Source: Mucidula mucida
Lineage: Eukaryota > Basidiomycota > Agaricomycetes > Agaricales > Physalacriaceae
Assembly (NCBI GenBank): GCA_015501055.1
Contig: JADNYV010000158.1
Location: 23,223-87,222, forward strand
DNA length: 64,000 nucleotides
Reading direction: 5' to 3'
Part shown: positions 23,905 through 34,195 of the stretch, in pieces
Position numbering within the stretch: the stretch's first letter is position 1
Layout: the number at the start of each line of letters is the position of its first letter
Notes under the pieces: model-generated
Seen by the model: the letters and a program-made list of their open reading frames with translations, nothing else
Databases searched by the model: none
What the model was told of the DNA's origin: nothing
Made by a program: the position numbers and the translations under genes

Positions 23905-25372
23905 TCACCACTCTGCTGCCCATCCATCCATTAATTCGCTCTCACCGAGGTGGCTAGAAGGGTCAAACTGTAAACATACCTCGACTCTGCTAGCGAGTTC
24001 ATGATACGCATTTCCCGCAGTGCTCAGCTTGTTCGAAAAGAGCCCGTACACCTCTCGAGCCTTGATCACCACTTCTTGCTCGCTGTCCCCAGCCATAATG
24101 ACGAGATCAACGCGGCGTAAATGATCCATTGCAAGCAACGAGACCGGGAGAGCGTCCCACTCAAACGTCGATTGAAAGGTTACGACATCACTATCTGCAA
24201 CGATGATAATCCGAACCTGCAATAATTCCAAGCGATACTTCTGGTCGGCGATGGCTAGAGATCGGACATAGAGGCCCCAATGTCTTAGAACGAAAATGGA
24301 AGTCTCGTTGAAAGGGGGCAAGCGCAGAGCTGGCATTCGACATGTGATCGTAAAGGTACGCAAGTTTTGCAGAGGCAAGGAGCTTGGAAGCCTAGAAATC
24401 GGAAAGTCAATGAAGGAATGGTCTTTTTAATGAATATACCAATCACCATTCAGGATTGACACTGTCTTCTGTTACCAAATCCAAGTCAAGAGACAGACTT
24501 TCCAGTGATTGCATCGACGCTAGCAAACGGGAGACCTCATTGGTCGGACCATGTTCCGAATCGTCCTCAGTCATTCTCTCCGGCCGAAGGTCCAGATGGT
24601 TAATTTGGGATAGGCACATGCGCCCCGAGTCGCGCGCCAGACCAGAAACGTCGGAGCCAAGTGCGTCAAGAAGAACTAAGCTCTTCAAGTGAGCCAAGTG
24701 CGACTCGTCCGCTAGACCGTGCCTCCAAGACGGGTTATCGCTTTTGTCGAAAAGTGAATTGCTCCAGTAACAACTACGGACGTTTCGTGGGGGTTTGATA
24801 ACACGTATTTCTCGTACCACGGGGAAGGCACCGAGGACGCCATGAAGCGAATGTCGGTAAGCCACCCAGACACTGCTGAACGTGACAGTTTCGATACTGG
24901 ATTGGGAAAACATGGCCTGTAGACAGTACGCCCAGTCGGAGGTGATATCTAAGCCTCGTATTTCGACCGCGTTTAACGCAGACAATGACGGGATGACCTG
25001 TGCAAGAGCGTGGTCCTTCGCGACCCATTCTTCCAGATCCGTCTCGTCGCCATGGTACAGGTTTTTGGTAGGACCTGAAAGGACAACCGTTTCAACGAGA
25101 CATGCAGAGAACGGCGTTACGCGTTCACGAAAGCGCTTCGCGGTAGGCGTGAAGTGGGTGGGGTATCCACCAACCCAGGCGCTTTCTGGGGTGAGGATGA
25201 TCTTTCGGAAGAGGTGCTTTCGAGCGCGCGGAACGAAGCGCTGAGATGTGAGACAGCACGCATACATATCCGAAGCAGTTTCTCCCCAGTATACGTCCGG
25301 CGGGCCACGTCCAGCAACCTCATCAATGATAGCATCGATAATCTCTTGCGGGAGTTCCGTGGAGGGGGGCAT
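23905..25372 (-). CDS. F-box/LRR-like protein
   Basis: Two exons: 24447-25372 and 23905-24391, joined by a 55-nt intron (24392-24446, GTGATT...TCTAG). The N-terminus (STELPQEIIDAIIDEV, then YACCLTSQRFVPRARKHLF) is a clear F-box as seen in agaricomycete F-box arrays. The rest holds irregular leucine-rich segments (LSALNAVEIRGLDI, LAHLKSLVLLDAL, LESLSLDLDLV, LQNLRTFTITC). About 470 residues, no damage. It is a probable SCF substrate adaptor of unknown target. It is unrelated in sequence to the two other F-box families in the window except at the F-box itself. Confidence 0.75.
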
Positions 25373-26140
25373 GCTAATTGATTCTCAAAAGCGGTACGAC
25401 CTTGAAGCGTATTCAGTGTTCCTCGTCTTCATTTTATAGAAGAGCAATAAACATACCGGTCCGCCAGTGATTCGAATGTTTGCAACTAGATCCGCTGTTG
25501 CGATTCTACGTGGCAGAGCATGTAGACAACATCTGCATGATCATTCATCGTCAGCATCTCGACTAAGATGAAAATAATTAAACCGACACCTATAGCTGGA
25601 AATAAGGATGATCGTCAATGGTCAAGCGCAAGCGATGCCGACGGCAAGCCCCCCATCTTCGCAAGCGATCACGTGCACGGCGACTTTTTACTAGCGAGAA
25701 AGAAAGCTGAAAGTGGAAGTGATCTGCGAAAGGACGGAGATCATGTACTGTGCATTATCGTAACAAAAAGGTAGCGTAGCTCGTTACTTTCACCGACAGT
25801 GGGAACGATTTGGATACCGTAAGATTCAGTCTGGATTCAGTAAATCTAAGCCATACACTGAAAAAATGTATTAAACGGAAACTATTTCAGTCTTGAATGA
25901 TGTACAGATGCACATGAACTGTCTAAGGGTTCTGATATATCTGGCCTCTGTCACTGCCACAGTGAAAAGGTAGAACGGTGTCGCACTAAGACTATGGTCG
26001 CCGTACGTATAACTGTCTTTGACCTGTCCGCCCATCGCACCATTGGAGTCACGCCCAGCCCATACGTCAACATCCCGGTGTACTGCCCAAGTCTTCCTAA
26101 GATGCGGCCGAACATCTAGCGTAACCTGGACACCGAGATT
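25373..26140. other. Intergenic; nothing recognised
   Basis: Likely promoter of the F-box/LRR gene at its left end. No coding, repeat or RNA feature is supported in the rest. Confidence 0.4.
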
Positions 26141-27534
26141 TCAAGAATGGATCTGGTCACTGGTCCACGGTGCACGGTTGGAGATGTGCGCAAGGGACCA
26201 ATAAGAGCGAACCGTTATCTGCATCTTTTTCGGGCAGCGCAGACCAGCTTCTTTACCCAGAAAGTCAAATTTGGCGCCAGGGCACAGAGATGGCGTGTCA
26301 GTCAGTCGAAGACCGTTCTGCCGTGCCAAGTCATCCTCGACGTGATAGCCCCAGCGCAATCCCCGTCGCGTGACAACTTGTTGTACTCGGCCGACGGTCT
26401 GCATGCGCTCCCTCACGCGACCGGTCTTCATCGCTTGCGTTTCGGAGAAGGAGAGCGATGGAGAGATGGTGGGGGCAAACGGCAAAAGTATCGGAAAGTC
26501 TATCTTCGCCGAACCGGTAATATGACGCCCGTCTGCATGTTCCGTTCAACGTTGCCTCGCTGACTTTACGCTTACCATAAACGATGCACTGAGAGGATTT
26601 CGGATGACTGTCGTGCAGGTAGATTGGGCACTCGTTGGGTGTTTCCATATCCACGCGTGCGTAGAATTGGTTGTACGTGATGTTCTTGGGACCTTGGGCA
26701 ATCTGGGAGGTGGGATGGCAATCTAATTAAGTGAATTGTAGTCGTGAGGTCGCAATGGTGTCGGGAAAGGTGTGCGATTTCGGTCCTAGTTTCTGTCAAG
26801 ATAATGTCATTCCTCTTGTAAAGTATAACGACAAGTAGCCGACCGACCTTCGCTTCGACAATCCCTTTCATTCGAAGGCTATGGTTGTTAGAGGAGGATA
26901 GTGATGGTTTGATGTTAAACGTGATATCGAACCGTGCACAAGCTCCAGAAACGCATGGGTCTCCTCCGTCACTTTGGCCGGGACCACTTCTATCCGAGGC
27001 CACAGTAATACTTGAGTCGGCAGATTCTTCGGATTCACTATCAGAGTCTGGACTACCCGGATTGGTGCCATCGCCATCGCTAGCGGTGCTTTCCATGATG
27101 TTGCCATTTCCTTCATTCCGCCTACTCTCCCGTATGGCCTGGCCATCGCCCTCGCCACCGTCATCATCCCGGGGCATATCAATGTTGGTTGCCCCCATAG
27201 AGCATGAGGAAAGAGAGTCCTCCGACAAGGCGACACCTGCAAATGGGGCTAGGATATTTCCGAGAGCGAGAAGAAACGCGTCGATTTTCACTGTGCTAAG
27301 GTGGATATCATCGGAACAATAGACGTACGCGTATTGTGCAGCGACATCTTCGCATGCCATCATGCCTTTGTCAAAGCCAGAGGACAGCATGATCTTGTCC
27401 GCGTCAATTCGGCCCTGCTGAACGACGAGACTGATGATTGTATCCTGATGGGACAGGAGGTGATAGTGGACGTCAATGGGGAAGATTGGTCGCGCCACGA
27501 GTAAGGATTCCTCGTTAATTTCCTCCACTTGCAT
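26141..27534 (-). CDS. Hypothetical protein with acidic low-complexity linker
   Basis: Not recognised. The first exon from ATG 27534 encodes a folded-looking N-terminal part (PIFPIDVHYHLLSHQDTI, YAYVYCSDDIHLSTVKIDAF), then an acidic Gly/Ser/Asp/Glu-rich linker (~residues 120-185) and a segment CARFDITFNIKP ending in MKGIVEAK. Introns follow at about 26798-26851 (GTCGGT...ACAG), near 26700-26730 and near 26497-26572. They give YNQFYARVDMETP and then a basic C-terminal exon ending at 26141. The frame reads across all junctions, about 450 residues. Any role would be a guess. Confidence 0.5.
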
Positions 27535-29242
27535 GAACCGTATGATCGTATTGCTATCCGAGCGTTTTTCGTGTTCTGTTCCTAACAGTCATTCTCTAGG
27601 AATTCGTAAGGAAGATTAATGTCCTACGGTTAGAGAAGGCGCGGGAAGCCGTTACGATCCACGCAATGTCGATTTCCTTGGGCTTGTCAAAGAGATGTCG
27701 CCGTGCGCGTTAGAGAAGTCTACGGAAACATGTCAAGGCAACAGCTATTGATGAGAATGATTGAGCTCTACCAGATATAGGCAAATCTTCGACAGAGGGT
27801 CTACCATGAACTCTACCGCTTGCTATAGAGCTCTTGCTCCTACGCAAGGAAGCAGGCTCATCGCTCACTTTCGGAATCTCACACTTAAGCTGGCGGTGAG
27901 AGCACTGACTGTCGCAAAAAGGTCAGCGCATAAATATGTAAGTCAGGTAAGAGGCACTGTTGGGACCATCTGGTCCCGGAGCGCCAATGCAGGCCAACTT
28001 ACGTCCACGGCAGAACGAACACGCGCGCATGACCTCTGTTGGACTGGTGTTCTCTTAAACAGGACTACTGAGCTCGGCCTCGCATCTAGTGCCGAATAGT
28101 TGACACGCTTCGCAGGAAGATTCTGTTGGAGAGATAAGTAGAAAAGAGGCTTGATTGATTCTACTGCCTGAGAATACACTGGCTTTTATACTACTGCTAC
28201 AATACTAGAATGTTCTACATAAATGTCCATAAGAGGATGTCCATGAGTAAGAAGAAACGGGGAGAATCTAGGAGAACAGTCGGGCAGGTCATGCTGACTA
28301 ACGAGGCGCGCCGGATCATGCGCAACCTCGGGAACGTCGGCTTGCCTGGGAATCTAACAGATTCTCCTGCAGAGAAAGTGCACTTGATCTACAAGGTACC
28401 AATGAGCATCTTCCGGGATGTCCATTGTGCAACTATCACCTTTTTACAACTGCATTGAGGGCATGCATATACTCTATCAGGACTCTCAACGGCGAGATAT
28501 GGTTCAAATGACGGGTACACGAATGGAGGAGGCATACAGACAATACACAGAGTGTGTTACTATGCAATGCTGTAGATGGCTGTAGAAGGCTGAGAAGGCG
28601 ACACAGCATCCAAAGCAAATGATGATCAAAAGTCTATGTTGATGCTAATCAATGTCGTGCGCGCAGCTTGTCAGCCAAGCTATGACACGGAGAGCCCGAA
28701 AGAGCGAAAGACTAAGAGAATAGTATGAGATTGCAGCAATGCCGACATGCAAAATTCCATCTACAAAATAGTAAACCAAAGTCTGGGGCAGTGGCCTGCC
28801 ATACAGATGGCAGTGGTCCATGCCCTCCATCAACTGATCTTCTTCATATTCATAGTATAATGATTATCAACATCGCACGACAAACAACGAACATACGGTT
28901 TTCATGAGAGCAGCGTCAGCTGAACAAGCATCTGCCGCACAAGCTTCTCCGTTGACAGATCCACAGATCATACAGCAAGTTATCATACACCGTCCGAGAA
29001 ATGCCTCAGCGTTTATGGACTTTGGTCGTCTTCATTACTCGCCAAGATGACATCCTCACACCAATTACATGAGGGGTCAACAACTTTCACGGCGCTGACA
29101 TCACTAGTCAAAGATGAGAACAGGACAGTGAGACAAATTGTTTTGACTTACTGATGCTTCAGACAGGCGGAGAAAATACCGTACGGTAGCGCAGATGGAA
29201 GTCAAGTTTAGCATCTTCTTCTTTCAACAAATCAAGCAGGTG
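27535..29242. other. Intergenic, left flank of the composite retroelement
   Basis: No gene recognised. Short ORFs are scattered and unsupported. The last five bases before the element (29243-29247, TGAGA) are its target-site duplication. Confidence 0.4.
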
Positions 29243-29247
29243 TGAGA

Positions 29248-29775
29248 TGTTAGCGACTGACTAAGCCACGAGACTCAACCAGGTACCCCAGCAAGAACTA
29301 AGGAAAGAAGCGTTCGCGTTTGTAAGACTAGGCTAGGCCAGGTGTATAAACAAGATCGGAACTAAAGTACAATGATACTACACTACTGCTTATATACTAG
29401 TAAGTCTGTGTTTGAGACTCCTTGTCCATACGTGTTTCCACTAGGGATGCTCCACGCCCTTGACCCAGTGTGGTATGTTACTAGTCCGTGAAACCATTAA
29501 ATACGAATGGTAACTGCATGTAAGTAATAATACTGAAACGTCCATGTGTGCTACGAGTGTCGGCGGTGTGTATACAATAGGGAGTCCATGAGGTATCAGC
29601 ATGTATGATGTCATCCATGTGTTGGACGTGTGTCCGACATGAGTACGGCTTCGGTAATGAAAAGGAGTAAGATCGGTGACGAAACAGATGATGAAACAGT
29701 CCGTTGGTTGATAAGACAAGCCCCCCGATAAGATATGATAAGATTGAAAATGTGAAAATATGGCGATTCATAACA
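29248..29775 (-). repeat. LTR (3' LTR of the minus-oriented element)
   Basis: 528 bp, TGTTAGC...CATAACA on + (TG...CA ends). It differs from the LTR at 38045-38572 at 8 positions by my reading, for example TTCGCGTTTG versus TTTGCGTTCG near 29313. It is the most diverged of the three LTRs. Confidence 0.9.
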
Positions 29776-29787
29776 TCACCCCCTCTT

Positions 29788-30315
29788 TGTTATGAATCGC
29801 CATATTTTCACATTTTCAATCTTATCATATCTTATCGGGGGGCTTGTCTTATCAACCAACGGACTGTTTCATCATCTGTTTCGTCACCGATCATACTCCT
29901 TTTCATTACCGAAGCCGTACTCATGTCGGACACACGTCCAACACATGGATGACATCATACATGCTGATACCTCATGGACTCCCTATTGTATATACACTGC
30001 CGACACTCGTAGCACACATGGACATTTCAGTATTATTACTTACATGCAGTTACCATTCGTATTTAATGGTTTCACGGACTAGTAACATACCACACTGGGT
30101 CAAGGGCGTGGAGCATCCCTAGTGGAAACGTGTATGGACAAGGAGTCTCAAACACAGACTTACTAGTATATAAGCAGTAGTGTAGTATCATTGTACTTTA
30201 GTTCCGATCTCGTTTATACACCTGGCCTAGCCTAGTCTTACGAACGCAAACACTTCTTTCCTTAGTTCTTGCTGGGGTACCTGGTTGAGTCTCGTGGCTT
30301 AGTCAGTCGCTAACA
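29788..30315 (+). repeat. 5' LTR of the plus-oriented element
   Basis: 528 bp, TGTTATG...GCTAACA. TATATAA lies at 30167-30173 and a probable transcription start near 30199. It differs from the reversed right-hand LTR at only 2 positions by my reading. An ORF of 92-96 codons runs through all three LTRs but is a by-product of their similarity. Confidence 0.9.
30167..30173 (+). promoter_or_regulatory. LTR TATA box
   Basis: TATATAA lies about 32 bp before the TAGTTCCGATCT block (30199-30210) that pairs with the primer-binding site. This is the spacing expected if that block is the very 5' end of the genomic RNA. The reversed LTR at the right end has the same box at 38187-38193. Confidence 0.6.
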
Positions 30316-30317
30316 GA

Positions 30318-30329
30318 AGATCGGAACTA
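30318..30329 (+). other. Primer-binding site, self-priming type
   Basis: AGATCGGAACTA, two bases after the LTR, is a perfect 12-nt reverse complement of TAGTTCCGATCT at 30199-30210 inside the LTR, just downstream of the TATA box. This matches the self-priming arrangement known from Tf1/sushi-type Ty3/gypsy elements, where the 5' end of the RNA folds onto the PBS and primes minus-strand synthesis. The right-hand copy has the same site at 38031-38042. The pairing is seen; the mechanism is inferred. Confidence 0.7.
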
Positions 30330-30913
30330 CTTTCTACCACCTACCACACATCCCTGATCGTCGATCAGCACTTCGCTGTTTGATCATCGCACATTCCCCT
30401 GTTCCCTTTCCTGTTTACAGATCGACGGATTCCTAATTCCAGCGCACGTCCGCATACGTGTGTATTGGTCCCAGTAGCGCCGGCTAACAGTTAGAGATAA
30501 CTGCCTCGGGTGCTGGAAGTAGCCGCTCTCACAAGAACGAACTTTTGGCAGTTGCACTTCAGTGGGCGCTGTTTACGGGTCAACCCCCGTTCCCAGGAAA
30601 ACTTCGGCTTACCTCACACCAGAGGGACGTCGGCTGGGCAATTGCGAACTTGTGACAAGCTCTTGGGCTCCGTAGATACATAGTCAGTAGTCGGTAAAAT
30701 AGCGTAGACAGTTACGATACTTACCTACCTTACTTACCTTACGATACACACCATCATTCCCCACCCTACCAAGTCCTGGATTCTATTTCAGATCTAGGCA
30801 ATCCCTCCCTATTCATCCAAACCTCTATTCCCTCACCCGTTTCATCCAAATCCGCATCACCCATATCCCCACTTTCACCCTTTCACTCTCCGATCCCATC
30901 ACCCCGATCCATC

Positions 30914-31843
30914 ATGTCCAACGAAGCACCCGAAGCCGCTCATCACACACCCGCTCATCACGCCAATGACGAAACCAAAGGCCGATCCCTGGTCAACAAG
31001 CCTTATGACTATGACGGGGACAAGTCCAAGTACAAGAGCTGGTGGCGATCAATGTTCACATACATCCGTGACAAGAAGAACAACCTCACATCGGACTCCG
31101 AAAGGATTGATGTTGTTCTCTCCTACATCCGAGGAGATCATGTTGATGCATGGGTCCAGAACTACTCGGACCAGAACTTCGACGAGGAAGAAGAGGAATG
31201 GACAGTCTCTTGGACTGAGTTCAAGGAGAACTTGAAGGAGCGATTTGTGGACTCCAACCTCGCGCGAGATGCGCAAGATCAGATCGAACGGTTGCGCCAG
31301 GGGCAAGACACCGCTCAAGATTTCTTTCAGAAGTTCGAGGTCCTGCTTACTCAGGCGGAATACTCGAAGGATGACACATTTGTCGTGCGACTTCTCGAGA
31401 CCAATGTCAACGAGAAGATCATCGACCAGATCTATGGCAGCCGAGATGGGTTGCCAAAGAAGTACAAGGATTGGAAGGCACAGATCATTCAGATCGATCA
31501 GCTATGGAGAAGGCGGGCGGCGAGCAAGAGGTCCGGCATGCAGGTCCGGACTCAAGCTCCGCAGGTGGCTACATTGAGAGCTAATCCTACGAACCCACCT
31601 CCAACGCCGATCACACGACGAGATGCTACCGGTGTTACCTATGGAGGAGCCGGCAGGCCGATGGACATCAACAATGCACGTCGAAGAGGACTTTGCTTCA
31701 GCTGTGGCGAACACGGCCACGTCAGCAGGTTCTGTCCGAAGAAGGGTCGACCCCAGACGATTCGGGGTTTATGGACCGAGATGAATGACGAGGAGAAGAA
31801 GAAACTGGCCGAAGAGTTGGGTTTTGCGAAGCTCCCGCAGTAG
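30914..31843 (+). CDS. gag: Retrotransposon Gag, plus copy
   Basis: 309 codons. A retrotransposon capsid domain (WWRSMFTYIRDKKN, VQNYSDQNFDEEEEEW, WTEFKENLKERFVD, AQDFFQKFEVLL) is followed by a basic linker and one CCHC zinc knuckle, CFSCGEHGHVSRFC, that would bind the element RNA. It assembles the virus-like particle of the element. It is identical in length and, by eye, in protein sequence to the minus copy at 36516-37445, and undamaged. The leader 30330-30913 between PBS and gag is non-coding. Confidence 0.9.
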   Translation: MSNEAPEAAHHTPAHHANDETKGRSLVNKPYDYDGDKSKYKSWWRSMFTYIRDKKNNLTSDSERIDVVLSYIRGDHVDAWVQNYSDQNFDEEEEEWTVSWTEFKENLKERFVDSNLARDAQDQIERLRQGQDTAQDFFQKFEVLLTQAEYSKDDTFVVRLLETNVNEKIIDQIYGSRDGLPKKYKDWKAQIIQIDQLWRRRAASKRSGMQVRTQAPQVATLRANPTNPPPTPITRRDATGVTYGGAGRPMDINNARRRGLCFSCGEHGHVSRFCPKKGRPQTIRGLWTEMNDEEKKKLAEELGFAKLPQ

Positions 31844-34167
31844 ACGCAGTCCTGCCGGAGCAGTCATCAAGGAAAGGGTCGTCAGATGCGGAATCTATTT
31901 ACAGTACGGGTACTGAAACATCTAAAATATCATCGACGACTTTACCACCAAAACCTGCGAAAGAAAGATTTGAGCCAAATATGCCCGAGTGGATCGCACA
32001 ACGGCTAAAAGAGGATGACGTATCGAGAGCAGTGGGAATTTTGAGAGCATGGATGCTGAAGCGGAGGATGACGGAAGAACCCGTTCTGATCGTACCACAC
32101 AACGACGGCAAGTTTTGAGTTGAGGCAGACTCCTCGAACTATGCGAACGGGGCGGTTCTTTCCCAGTTGGTGGACGGAAAATGGAGACCAGTAGCCTTTC
32201 GGTCTCGCGCACTGAACAAAGTAGAGCGCAATTATGAGATCTACAACAAAGAGATGATGGCTATTATGGACTCGATTGACGACTGGAGACAATATCTCCT
32301 TGGAGCAAAGGAAACGGTGGAGGTATTTACGATCATCAAAACCTCCAGTACTTCCGGAAGCCACAGAAGTTGAATCGGAGGCAGGCGAGATGGGTTACGG
32401 AGTTGGCAGAGTATGACATACAGATGATTCACAAGCCGGGCAAGACGATGGGAAAGCTGATGCCTTGTCAAGGATGACAGGCCTTGAGAAGGGGGAAAAA
32501 GATAACGAAAACATTGTTTTGCTCAAGCCGGAGTTTTTTATTTCACAAATTCAATTTTCTTTACATACAGTAGATACACCGGAGGACGAATTACTTAACA
32601 AAATCAAACAAAGAAAAGGAAACAAAGACAGATACATACAAAAAGCATTAGAAAACAAAGAAAAAGGATGGGAAGAGAAGGAAAATGGACTTATTATGTG
32701 GAAGGATTGTATTTACATACCGAAGGACAAGGAATTGCGGGGAAGAGTTATTGGAATGCACCATGATGCACAGCTTGCAGGGCATCCCGGACGATACAAG
32801 ACCCTCGAGCTGATCACACGCACCTATTGGTGGCCAGGAATCAGCCGAGACGTCCGGAATACGTGGAAGGGTGTCAAAAATGCCAGGTCACAAGTCACAT
32901 CGCACGAAGCCGGCTGCACCTCTTCATCCTATTGATGTGCCAAGCGAGCCATGGGAGATAGTAGGGACGGACATGATTGGAGAACTGCCGGAATCAGGAG
33001 GATACAACGCGATCAGCACGTTTGTGGACCATTTCACAAAGCGATTACGCATCATACCGACACACACCACTCTGACGTCAGAAGGCATGGCCCGCATTTA
33101 CCGTGATCGCATTTTCCCCATACATGGGATGCCACGACAGATGATACATGATCGCGGTCCACAATACCACTCGCGTTTCATGAAGGAGTTGTACCGGTTG
33201 TTGGGCATACAAGGAAACTTTACAACGGCGTATCATCCACAGGCAAATGGGCAGACGGAACGGCTGAACCAAGAGATAGAACATTTTTTACGGTTATTTG
33301 TCAACTACCATCAGAACGACTGGCACGAATGGCTACCCTCTGCCGAATTTGTTTACAATGATGGGTACACTCGGCAACTAAAGTCACTCCGTTCTTTGCA
33401 GACATGGGCAGACACCCCTACAAAGGCACCGCCCCGAAAACGGCATCGAGAAATGAGACTGCGCAGGAGTTTGCCGACGGCATGAGGAAAACATGGGACG
33501 AAGTGGGGTCGGCATTGAAGATGGCCAAAGAGATATGAAACGGTTTTATGACAGGAAACGGACAGAGGCAGTGGAGTACAAGGAAGGCGACAAAGTATGG
33601 CTGGAAGGGACGAATCTCAGCACGGATCGACCAATGAAGAAGCTCGATGACAAACGCTTCGGGCCGTTCAAAGTGATCAAGAAAGTCGGGACGAGCTCTT
33701 ACAAGCTCCAGATTCCTCACACGTGGAAAAGCATCCATCCCGTGTTCAATGAGGCCCTGTTGACGCCTTACCACGAGCCCCAATTTCCGACACAACCCCA
33801 GACACGCGTCCACCACCTGTGCTGGAAGGAGCCGAACCGGAATGGGAGGTTGAGAAAGTGGTTAATTCCCGGAAGTACCGCGGGGGTTTTCAATACAAGG
33901 TTCACTGGAAGGGTTATGCACACACGAACAGACATGGGAACCGGCATGCAATCTCAAAATGCCGACGAAGCTATCAGCGATTTCCACCAACAATATCCGA
34001 ACAAGCCGAAGCCACCCGCGCTTGCTCGCATTGAAGTCCCCATGTCGCAATTTCCATCACATCTATTCCAACCCATGCCACTGCCTGACACCAAACCCCT
34101 TGACGTCACACTACCCTCTGCGGCCCTCATGGAGCGACTCTGGCGCAGAATGGAACTTGCGCCTTAA
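31844..34167 (+). pseudogene. pol: Pol remnant, plus copy: RNase H, integrase, chromodomain; protease and RT deleted
   Basis: Directly after the gag stop a ~270-nt linker leads into an RNase H region (EADSSNYANGAVLSQ, then WRPVAFRSRALN). No protease (D-S/T-G) or reverse transcriptase (YxDD) is present, so about 2 kb typical of the family is missing. A TGA at 32116-32118 interrupts the RNase H start. Integrase follows: the HHCC zinc domain (MHHDAQLAGHPGRYKTLE, TYWWPGISRDV) and the D,D,E core (GTDMIGEL, MIHDRGPQYHSRF, PQANGQTERLNQE). A C-terminal chromodomain begins PNRNGRLRKW/EWEVEK and ends in ADEAISDFHQQYPN. Several single-base indels relative to the minus copy (near 32335, 32453, 32855, 33361, 33533 and 33800) break the frame. 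It cannot act alone. Confidence 0.85.
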
Positions 34168-34195
34168 AGAGGGGGTGATGTTATGAATCGCCATA
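34157..34195. other. Palindrome loop: polypurine tract plus 17 nt of a 3' LTR
   Basis: Contains the pol stop (TAA 34165-34167), AAGAGGGGGTGA (polypurine tract, 34167-34178) and TGTTATGAATCGCCATA, the first 17 nt of the LTR, then joins directly to GTTCCATTCTG, the reverse of the sequence ending at 34156. This is the turning point of the inverted repeat. Confidence 0.85.
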
